From CAZIOH01 sp964540815 (lineage in GTDB: Bacteria > Myxococcota_A > Polyangia > Fen-1088), in assembly GCA_964540815.1 (NCBI GenBank), contig CAZIOH010000004.1:62001-126000 (forward strand): 64,000 nucleotides of DNA, written 5' to 3'. The notes below the pieces were generated by a model. That model was not told the DNA's origin. It saw only the letters and a program-made list of their open reading frames with translations, and did not search any database. Shown here one piece after another: positions 18,134-25,552 of the stretch. A program made the translations under genes and the position numbers. How positions within the stretch are numbered: the stretch's first letter is position 1; the number at the start of each line of letters is the position of its first letter.

Positions 18134-18840
18134 TCAAAGCTGGTACCCGAGGGTCAACCCCGCCGACCAGTTCTGCAGGTCGGCGTGGTCGCGGCCGCCG
18201 GTGCTCATGGGGACCAGCTTGTCGTCGAAGACCGCCCGGTAGGTGAACCGCGCGTCGACCAGGAAGTGGTCGTAGGTCAGGCTCCCGCCCGCGCCGAACG
18301 GAATGGTCAGCGCGTTCGCGTGACCCTTGATGCTCGAGCGGTTGATCTCGGCGTTGGCGAGCTGGTAGTAGCTCCAGCCCGCTCCCCCGAAGACGAACGG
18401 CTCCACCCGGAGGTTCCTGCGGAGCTGGATCGGGAGGTTCCCGCGCACCGCGACCTCGGCCCCGTTGCTGACCAGCGCGGGGCTCCCGGTCAAGCCGACC
18501 GCGGTCGCGTCGCGGGCGGTGCCGACGTACGCGACCTCGGCGCCGAGGTAGCTGTCGGTGCCGAAGATCGCGCGCACGTCCCAGTAGCCGCCGGTTCCGA
18601 ACATGTCGCGGGTCGCCTGCCGGCTGAACCCGGTCACGCCGCCTCCGGCCTGAACGGCCAGCCCCTGCGGGATCAGGCTGATGGGTCTGTGCGCAGCCGT
18701 GACCGTCTGTCCGTCTGCCAGCTCTCCGGCGTTCGCGACGGCGGGGGCTCCGAGGGACGTCCCGAGTGCCCTTGGAACGCCAGGATCATGGCAGTTGCCG
18801 AGATTCCGAGGCGCGTGGTGATCTTGATGTGGCTCTTCAT
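18134..18840 (-). pseudogene. Outer-membrane beta-barrel protein with frameshift
   Basis: The gene starts well: ATG at 18840 has AGGAAAGGA upstream and encodes a signal peptide (MKSHIKITTRLGISATAM). That frame then runs into a stop after about 55 codons. A neighbouring frame takes up the protein (LGTSLGAPAVANAGELADG, then GFSRQATRDMFGTGGYWD) and continues to a normal C-terminal barrel ending in LTLGYQL. The mature part has alternating strands (YLGAEVAYVGTA, LRVEPFVFGGAGWSYYQL, FLVDARFTYRAVF) like small OmpA/OmpW-type barrels of about 200 aa. A single-base indel near 18770-18790 would restore the gene; it is either a real mutation or an assembly error. A truncated regulator lies upstream. Confidence 0.65.
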
Positions 18841-18865
18841 CGTGTGATTCCTTTCCTGAAGCTCG

Positions 18866-19405
18866 TCAGGCGTCGCGAGAAGAATTCCCGCGAGCTCCTG
18901 ACGTCTTCAAGATAGGAGGCAACCCGGCCGACAGTTGTCGGACCCGCGTCAGATGACCATGACATCCCTGTGGGACCGATCGCGGGCGCCGGGCTGGGAC
19001 TGCCGAGCGCGTTCTGGTGGCCCACGAGATTGGCCTTCGAGCTCGGAGGAGCTCGAGTCCTAAGGTGCGGCGTCGTCGCGTCGCCTGAGGCCGCTGCGGC
19101 CGCGCCTCGTCGAGCAGCTGCTTGGACCGGTAGCCCCGGCCGACCACGGTTTCGATGATCCCTTCGCCAACCGCGTGCCTGAGATCGTAGAGCTGGGTGC
19201 GGATGGCGCTCTCGCTGACGACGATGTTGCCCCAGATCTCCTTGACCAGCTCCTCCTGGCTCACCAGGCGCTGCGGGTGCTCGGCGATGTAGCGCAGGAT
19301 CGCGAACGGCTTCCGCCTGAGCCCGATCTCGCTCGAGCCTTTCCAGAGACGCTCATCCCCGACTTCGAGACGGAAGGGGGAGAACACAAGAGACGTGTTG
19401 GACAT
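18866..19405 (-). pseudogene. Truncated winged-helix regulator (OmpR/CadC type)
   Basis: The first 95 residues form an OmpR/PhoB-type winged-helix DNA-binding domain: FSPFRLEVGDERLW, LRRKPFAILRYIAEHPQRLVS, IWGNIVVSESAIRTQLYDLR and ETVVGRGYR. In intact relatives this N-terminal domain is followed by an AAA/TPR or membrane-sensor part. Here the sequence after GRGYR turns into Arg/Pro-rich text with no domain likeness, so the sensor half is lost or frameshifted. The remaining wing-helix could still bind DNA. It lies immediately upstream of the frameshifted barrel gene on the same strand and might have controlled it. Confidence 0.65.
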
Positions 19406-19555
19406 ATGGTTGTGCGACTTCGCCCGCTCTTCATACCCGATTCTTCCAGCTCGGGTAGGTCCCTCCCCGGGGACAGCACTTCCCTGATGAGCCGCGGCGT
19501 GGTCGCAAGTCCATCGGGGCCCATTCCCCCGTCCTCATCCTCGGGTTGAGGCTGA

Positions 19556-21379
19556 CTAGGGTGTGTCGGAGAGCTCGCGGCAGAAGCGTTGCTCGCGCTG
19601 GATGATCTCGGGGGCCGGCCGGGCGGCCGCGGGCAGTCGCGAGTCGGCGTCGGCCAGGGTGCAGTGCACGGCCGGATCGAAGGGGTTGGTGGCCAGCGAC
19701 AGGCGCAGGGCAGCCACCGCGCCCGCCGGGTCGCCCTTGGCGAGCAGGGCCTGTCCGGCGATGAGGTTCGGCCACGGTAGCTCGGGATAGGCCGACTGCA
19801 AGGACGCGAGCGACTGCAGCGCGCGGTCGGGATCCCCGAGCGCCAGGTAGGTGCGACCGAGCTTGACGGGGAACAACCACTGCGCGGCGTTGGTGTCGCG
19901 TCCCCGCTCGGCGCGCGTGGACGTGGCGACCACCCGCGCGCCCTTCTCGTATTCGGTCACGGCGGCCCGCAGACGGTTGCGCTTCAGCATCATGTTGCCG
20001 AGCCGCAGGTAGCGGAGCGGCCCCGTGACCTTGAAGACCGCCAGGGCATCGTCCTCGCTCGGCTTGCGGCGCGAGGCCAGGGCCGCGGCCTTGCGGATGT
20101 GGGTGGTCGGCAGATCGAAGCCCGGATACGTGCGGAGCTTGAGCCCGACCATGTAGCTCTTCCAGCCGCGCTCGAACTCGGGCCACCCCCCGCCGGCCGC
20201 GGTCGCCACCGCCACGCGCGCGTCCCCGCCCGCCAGGACCGACGCCAGGGTCGCCCGCAGTGCCGGCATGCCGCCGCGGGCGTGCAGGTACCCGATCGCG
20301 GTCGCGACCTCGGCGAAGGCCAGCGACGCGTCCTCCGCCGACGGGAGCTTGGCCATCGACGGGTGCATCGCCTCGAAGCCGATCAGGTTGCCCGAGCGCA
20401 GGGCCTTGGCGAGCAGGTGCTCCATCGACGGGGCGAGCCGGCCGTTGATGGGCTCGCGCCAGCGCCGCTCCATGAACTTGGCGATGCCCTCTTGCAGCCA
20501 CACCGGCGCCCGGTCCCGGGTCAACGAGGACACGGCGTAGTGCACGAGCTCGTGGTTGATGCTGTCGAGCCAGGGATAGCCGAAGGACAGCGCGCGCGGC
20601 GTTGTCACCATCAGGCGCGCCCACTTGCACAGGGCGATGGTTCCGGTGCGGGCCACCTCGGCCGCCGACAGCGACGACACCGCGGCGAGATCGGACGGGC
20701 TGCGATAGAACTCGATGCGGATGGGCATCTCGGCCGCGAACCCCAGGTCCTCGGCGAGCGCGGTGTAGGCGCTCTCCAGCGCCTCGAGCGCATACGGCAC
20801 CAGCACGGCGTCCTCGGCGGGGTAGCGCACCAGGAAGTGCGTGGAGTGCGCCTCCTCGTGATCCTTGACGGCGTCCCCCGCGGCCAGCGCCAGGGCCAGG
20901 ATCTCGCGAGCGGTGGGGTCCGCCGGCGAGGCCTTGACCGCCTTCTGCAGCTCGGCCACCGCGCCGGGGTAGTTTCCTTCGAGGAACCGGGCGTATCCCT
21001 CGAGGTACGCCACCTCGCTGGAGTCGGGGATCTTGGTGGCGAGCTCGTCGATCTGGGTGCGGGCCTCCGCGAAGCGCCACTCGTCGAGGTTCTGCTCGGC
21101 CGCCTGTCCGAGCTTGCTCGCGCGGATGACGGCCTGCGCATTGCCGCCGGAGGCCGCGGCAGGTGCGGAGCCTGCGGTCGCTGCGGAGGCCGCGGAGGCG
21201 GACGGTGGAGCGCGCAGGGATTGCAGCGGCGCGGGAGCTCCGCCCGCTCCGCCGGCCGGCGCCGCCAGGCACGGTGAGGACGCGAGCGCAGCGAGCGCCA
21301 GCGGCGCCAGCCCCAGCAGCATCGAGGCGGGCGACCTCGTCCGCCCACCCGCGGACCGGCGTGGCGTCGCGCGCTTCAC
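19556..21379 (-). CDS. Exported peptidase-MA-like protein with TPR
   Basis: A 607-aa exported protein. Domains in order: signal peptide (about 18-40), Ala/Ser-rich linker, a TPR pair (about 90-170), a gluzincin-like domain with HELVH (276-280) and the downstream WLQEGIA Glu (E297, third zinc ligand), then another TPR-like region (about 430-580). This fits peptidase MA family proteins (PF13485), predicted zinc metallopeptidases of the periplasm. It begins 17 bases after the DUF4175 gene stop, so the two form an operon. Substrate unknown. The C-terminus contains conserved Asp/His (FDPAVHCTLAD) typical of myxobacterial homologues. Confidence 0.8.
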   Translation of the reverse strand: MKRATPRRSAGGRTRSPASMLLGLAPLALAALASSPCLAAPAGGAGGAPAPLQSLRAPPSASAASAATAGSAPAAASGGNAQAVIRASKLGQAAEQNLDEWRFAEARTQIDELATKIPDSSEVAYLEGYARFLEGNYPGAVAELQKAVKASPADPTAREILALALAAGDAVKDHEEAHSTHFLVRYPAEDAVLVPYALEALESAYTALAEDLGFAAEMPIRIEFYRSPSDLAAVSSLSAAEVARTGTIALCKWARLMVTTPRALSFGYPWLDSINHELVHYAVSSLTRDRAPVWLQEGIAKFMERRWREPINGRLAPSMEHLLAKALRSGNLIGFEAMHPSMAKLPSAEDASLAFAEVATAIGYLHARGGMPALRATLASVLAGGDARVAVATAAGGGWPEFERGWKSYMVGLKLRTYPGFDLPTTHIRKAAALASRRKPSEDDALAVFKVTGPLRYLRLGNMMLKRNRLRAAVTEYEKGARVVATSTRAERGRDTNAAQWLFPVKLGRTYLALGDPDRALQSLASLQSAYPELPWPNLIAGQALLAKGDPAGAVAALRLSLATNPFDPAVHCTLADADSRLPAAARPAPEIIQREQRFCRELSDTP

Positions 21380-21395
21380 CGCGCCCCCCCCATCC

Positions 21396-24300
21396 TCATT
21401 TGACCAGCTCCTCGTAGTACCTGCGCACGTCGTCGCGGAAATGCTCGGGGGCGTGCTCCTTCATGGCGTCGAGCAGCTCCTGGCGCCAGGCGCGCGGCGC
21501 GCTCGATTCGTCGGCGCCCGGGATGCGCACGGGATCCCGCTGCTGCTTGCCCCCGCCCATCGAGCGCTCCTGCAGGTTGTCACGCAGCTTGGCCAGGCGC
21601 TCGGCCGCGTTGCGCTCGGCGCCGCTGGCTTCCTTGGCCTCGCTCTTGCGCAGGTGCTCGGCCGCCTGGCGCATCTGCTCCGAGGCCCCGCGCAGATCTT
21701 CCTGGGCCCGCTCGAGCCCCGGGATGCTGGCCAGGCGACGGCCGGCCTCCCGCGCGGTGTCGTCCGCCCGCTCGCCGATCGCGCTCTGGCGCTCGGCCTG
21801 GGCGCGGGCCCGCTCGCGCTCCCCGGGGCCGAGGGTCTCCTCGGGGCGAGGCAGGAACTTCTGCACGTCGTCGGCGATCTCCTGGGCGAGGGCCCGGGCG
21901 CCCGCCAGGCTCTCGGGGAGCTCCCCCGCCTTCGCCTCGGCACCGCTTCCGTCGCTGCCCCTCTTGTTGTTCTTGGTGTTGTTGCGCCGAGCCGCCGAGG
22001 CCGTGGCGGCGGCCACCGCGTGCTCCCCGGCGCGATCGAGGCTCTGGGTCGCCCGCTCGGCCTCGCCCTTGGCCTCGGCGAGATCCCGCTCTCCGAGCAG
22101 GCGCTTGAGCTGCTTGGCGCTCTCGCGGGCGCGGTCGACCTCCTCGGTGAGGGGGCTCTCCGGATCCCCGGTCCGCAGCTCGCCCAGCGCCTGGCGCAGC
22201 CGCTCGACCTTCTCTGCCTCCTTGCGTGCCCAGTCCGCCATCTGTCCTTGCAAGCGCTTCTCGATCTCGGCCTCTTGCTTGTCGGACAGCCCCTGGGTCT
22301 CGCCGGCCAGGGCCCGCTCGTCGCCCTCCAGATCCCCGATCCGCTTCATGAGATCGGAGATGACCCGGTTCTCCTGGGGAAAGCGGCCCTCGCCGAAGCC
22401 CTCGGCGTTCTCGTCGAGCATCTCGCGCAGGCCCCGCAGATCCTTGCCGAGCTCGGAGAGGGCCTGCGACATCGCGCCCGGATCGCCCTGGCTGAGCAGG
22501 TCGTCGAGCTTGCGCGCGCTCTCCGCCACCGTCTTGGTGTCGGGCAGGTTGCGCCACTCGTCCGGCACCTCGTTTCGGGTCTTGAGGTTGGCGATCTTCT
22601 GGGCCAGGTCGGCGATGCGCGCCCGCAGCTCGCGCACCTCGCGCTCGAGCTGGCGCTTGAGGGCCTCGTCCTTGGTGGCCGCGTAGCGCGCCAGCAGATC
22701 CTCGAGGCGCTTGTGTGAATCGGTGAGCTCGCGGCCGATCGACGCCAGATCCTCCAGCCGCTGGCGGCCGATCAGATCGTCGAGCAGGAGGACGTCCTTC
22801 TCGAGCTCGGCGATGTGGCCCTCGTGCGGTCGCTCGGCCCGCGCCAGGCTGGTGGCCAGCTGGCGCGCCGAGCGCTGGGCGGCGCGCCCGACGCTCGGCC
22901 TGGACAGGATGCCCCGCTCCTCGCGCAGGAGGCGGCCGAGCCGCTCGGCCATCGCGGCCAGCTGGTTGCGCAGGGTCTTGCCGAGGATGCCCTCGCGCCG
23001 ATCGTCGTCGAGCAGGCGCCCGAGCAAGGTGATGTGACCCTCCTCCGCCTCGTGCACCGCCGCGAAGGCCGCCTGCCGCTGCTCGAGCTGGGGCAGGCCG
23101 AGCGCGAGCCCGGCGCCGCGTCCGCGCTCCCGCCCCCGCTCCTGCTGGCCACCGCCGCCGCCGCCGGTCGCGCCGGGCGAGAGCTCCAGCCGGTCGGCGA
23201 GGTCGGAGGTCAGGCGCTCGAGGATCTCGCGCTGGCGGTCCAGGCGATCGTCCGCGCTCTCCTGGGGCCGCGCGATGGACACGTAGAGGGTGCGCGAGAT
23301 CCCGCTCTTCGGCCCCGAGATGCCGTCCTGGTCGCGCGCCTCCACGTGGTAAGCGATGCGCGCGCCCGGCGGCAGCGAGCCGTCGCGCGCGGGATCCCAC
23401 AGCGTCCGCCCCTGCGCGGTCTTCGCGCCGTGGGCGTCCTTGAGGGGCAGCCGCTGCTCGGGGGCCTCGTCGACCCGGAAGACCAGCTCGACCGCGCCGA
23501 GCCCGAAGTCGTCGGACGCCGAGTAGCCGACCTCGATGGGTCGCGGGGTCGGGAGCTCGAGGCGGTCGGCGGGGCCCTGGATCTCGACATGCGGCGGGCG
23601 ATCGGCCTCGACCTCGATGCGATGGCTGCGATCCTCGCGCACCGCGCGCCCGATGAGCGGCAGGAGCCAGAAGCGGTAGTTCCCGCTCTCCGACAGCGTG
23701 AGGTGGGCGGTCATGATCCCCTTCGACAGGCGCAGGGGGATCTCGGGACCGTCCCCCAGATCCCCCGTGAGCAGGGCCGCGCGCCGCGACTTGTGCAGCG
23801 GCGTGGTCTCGATGCGCACCCGGGTTCCGCGCACCCCGACGATGTCTCCCGTCGAGCCCTCCACCACCCGCACCGGCAGGCCGGTGTACGCGGGGTACTC
23901 GTAGGTCAGACGAACGTCCCCGATGATGGGCACGCTCGAGACCGTCGAGCCTTCGAAGAGGGTGGGGCGATGAAACAGCAGGCCGAGCCCCCGCCCGACC
24001 ATGCCAGGCGCGGTCAGCGACAGGCCAATCACCAGGGCGAGCGCGGCCGCCAGGGCGCCCGCCCCGTACGCTGCTGGCCGCAGCGAGACCAGTCCCGCCG
24101 CGGAGAACGGACGCACCGCCTCGGCCACCGTCCCCTGAAACGCGCGGGCCAGCACCAGCGAGGTCGTCGCGACCGAGGTCACGGGCATCGAGGTCGGTGG
24201 TGCCGGTGGTGCGTCCGACAGCGCTTCCCGGGGGGAGGCGGGAACCTCGCCGAACTCGACGGCCGACAGGATGTCGCCCGACAGCCTGCGCCACGCGGGA

Positions 24301-24584
24301 TCGAGCCGCCCCAGCATCCGGGCAGCATCCGGATCCGTGCGCAAGCGGCGACGGGGACGCCACAGGCCGAAGGTCGCGGCGACGAGCACGCATCCGAGGC
24401 CCGCGCCGAGTGTGACGGGCATCCAGAAGCCGCCCGGTCCCACCCGTGCGGCGGAAAGGGCGAGCGCGAGCAAGACTGTCAGCAGGGACGCCCCACCCAC
24501 CCCGCCCCACAGCAGCGCCTCACGGAACCACACGCGACGCCGGACGCTGTCCAGAAAGCCGCGAATTCGCTGCAGTTCACCCAT
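21396..24584 (-). CDS. DUF4175 family membrane protein
   Basis: A 1062-aa protein with the layout of DUF4175 proteins: two N-terminal membrane helices (about 22-44 and 54-73), a third at about 170-195 (AYGAGALAAALALVIGLSL), a beta-rich periplasmic region (VRLTYEYPAYTGLP; VEIQGPADRLELPTPRPIEVGYSASDD), then over 600 residues of charged coiled coil rich in Glu, Arg, Ala and Leu. The usual DUF4175 signature of a Tyr-Pro-x-Tyr strand is seen in EYPAYTGLPVRVVEG. Function unknown; such genes commonly cluster with MoxR, DUF58 and BatA genes in Proteobacteria, which all occur in this window but not adjacently. A spanning envelope filament is one possibility. Confidence 0.8.
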   Translation of the reverse strand: MGELQRIRGFLDSVRRRVWFREALLWGGVGGASLLTVLLALALSAARVGPGGFWMPVTLGAGLGCVLVAATFGLWRPRRRLRTDPDAARMLGRLDPAWRRLSGDILSAVEFGEVPASPREALSDAPPAPPTSMPVTSVATTSLVLARAFQGTVAEAVRPFSAAGLVSLRPAAYGAGALAAALALVIGLSLTAPGMVGRGLGLLFHRPTLFEGSTVSSVPIIGDVRLTYEYPAYTGLPVRVVEGSTGDIVGVRGTRVRIETTPLHKSRRAALLTGDLGDGPEIPLRLSKGIMTAHLTLSESGNYRFWLLPLIGRAVREDRSHRIEVEADRPPHVEIQGPADRLELPTPRPIEVGYSASDDFGLGAVELVFRVDEAPEQRLPLKDAHGAKTAQGRTLWDPARDGSLPPGARIAYHVEARDQDGISGPKSGISRTLYVSIARPQESADDRLDRQREILERLTSDLADRLELSPGATGGGGGGQQERGRERGRGAGLALGLPQLEQRQAAFAAVHEAEEGHITLLGRLLDDDRREGILGKTLRNQLAAMAERLGRLLREERGILSRPSVGRAAQRSARQLATSLARAERPHEGHIAELEKDVLLLDDLIGRQRLEDLASIGRELTDSHKRLEDLLARYAATKDEALKRQLEREVRELRARIADLAQKIANLKTRNEVPDEWRNLPDTKTVAESARKLDDLLSQGDPGAMSQALSELGKDLRGLREMLDENAEGFGEGRFPQENRVISDLMKRIGDLEGDERALAGETQGLSDKQEAEIEKRLQGQMADWARKEAEKVERLRQALGELRTGDPESPLTEEVDRARESAKQLKRLLGERDLAEAKGEAERATQSLDRAGEHAVAAATASAARRNNTKNNKRGSDGSGAEAKAGELPESLAGARALAQEIADDVQKFLPRPEETLGPGERERARAQAERQSAIGERADDTAREAGRRLASIPGLERAQEDLRGASEQMRQAAEHLRKSEAKEASGAERNAAERLAKLRDNLQERSMGGGKQQRDPVRIPGADESSAPRAWRQELLDAMKEHAPEHFRDDVRRYYEELVK

Positions 24585-24668
24585 GTTTCCCCCGCCATGT
24601 TAGCAGGTGACCGGGCCGCCGCGCCCGCGCCGCCAGGGGCGGTATCCGGTTTGCACGAAGCCGGGTCC

Positions 24669-25385
24669 ATGAAGCCCAATCGGATCTCCCTGACGACCGC
24701 TTCGGTTCCCGTTGCTCCCGCCGCCCACGAGGGCCCCGCGGACGCCGCCGCGATCTCCCCCGCGAAGGACGCTCCCGCCAGGACGCCGAGCACCGACGCC
24801 ATTCGCCGTGCTCAGGCCGGTGACCGGGCCGCGCTCGAGGCCGTCCTCGCGGCCGCGCGGCCGCGGGTGGTCGCGGTCGCGCTGCGCATGGTCCGCGACG
24901 CCGACGAGGCCGAGGACGTCGTGCAGGAGGCCCTGACCAAGGTGTGGCGGAACCTCGCTCGGTACGAGGCCCGCTCGGCGTTCTCCACCTGGCTTCACCG
25001 CATCGTGGTCAACACGGCCCTCGATCATCTGCGGGCCCGCCGCGGCGGCGTGGTCCTGAGCGGCCCGCAACGCCACCGGTCCGAGGACGCCGCCGAGTTC
25101 GAGGCCGCCCGCGCCGAGCGCGTCGAGCGGACGACCCCGGAGGATCGCCTGGCCGAGGCGGAGCTCGGCCAGGCCGTGCGCTCGGCGATGGACGGGCTTT
25201 CCGCGGCCCACCGGCAGGTCCTGGCATGGCGCGAGCTCGAGGGGGAGTCGTATCAGGACATCGCGCGTCTCGCCCGTTGTCCGGTGGGCACGGTCATGTC
25301 GCGTTTGCACCACGCCCGTCAGCGGCTGGCGGAGACGCTGCACCTCGACGCCGGGCTCGAAGCCTGGGTCCCCGCCGCGGCGTGA
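24669..25385 (+). CDS. ECF-type RNA polymerase sigma factor
   Basis: A 238-aa sigma-70 family protein of the extracytoplasmic function group. Seen: sigma region 2 (RPRVVAVALRMVRDADEAEDVVQEALTK in two parts, then FSTWLHRIVVNTALDHLRARR) and region 4 (LSAAHRQVLAWRELEGESYQ, then CPVGTVMSRLHHARQRL). An Ala-rich N-terminal extension of about 45 residues precedes region 2. ATG at 24669 is used; an in-frame ATG at 24598 is possible. No anti-sigma gene follows; the next gene is the GT51 transglycosylase after a 17-base inverted repeat. It diverges from the DUF4175 gene. Confidence 0.88.
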   Translation: MKPNRISLTTASVPVAPAAHEGPADAAAISPAKDAPARTPSTDAIRRAQAGDRAALEAVLAAARPRVVAVALRMVRDADEAEDVVQEALTKVWRNLARYEARSAFSTWLHRIVVNTALDHLRARRGGVVLSGPQRHRSEDAAEFEAARAERVERTTPEDRLAEAELGQAVRSAMDGLSAAHRQVLAWRELEGESYQDIARLARCPVGTVMSRLHHARQRLAETLHLDAGLEAWVPAAA

Positions 25386-25462
25386 GACCCGGGCGCCATC
25401 CCCTGGGGGATCGCGGCGGATTCGGCTCGGCGCTCGCCCCGTGGCCTGTCGTGCCTGCTGCG

Positions 25463-25538
25463 GCACCGCCGTCGAAATGGCGTCGATGGCGAGGGCTGGG
25501 ATCGTCGGCCGAAAGTGATGTCATTTCGACGGCGGTGC
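25463..25538. repeat. 17-bp perfect inverted repeat with 42-base loop
   Basis: GCACCGCCGTCGAAATG (25463-25479) is the exact reverse complement of CATTTCGACGGCGGTGC (25522-25538). It lies between the sigma factor stop and the GT51 gene. Both genes read the same way and there is no T-run, so a regulatory hairpin, a small mobile-element remnant or a terminator are all possible. Confidence 0.7.
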
Positions 25539-25552
25539 ACTAGATTCAGCCG

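Noticed and set aside
22815..24660. Long upstream extension of the sigma factor frame
   Set aside because: Antisense to the DUF4175 gene; sigma-like sequence begins only after 24669.
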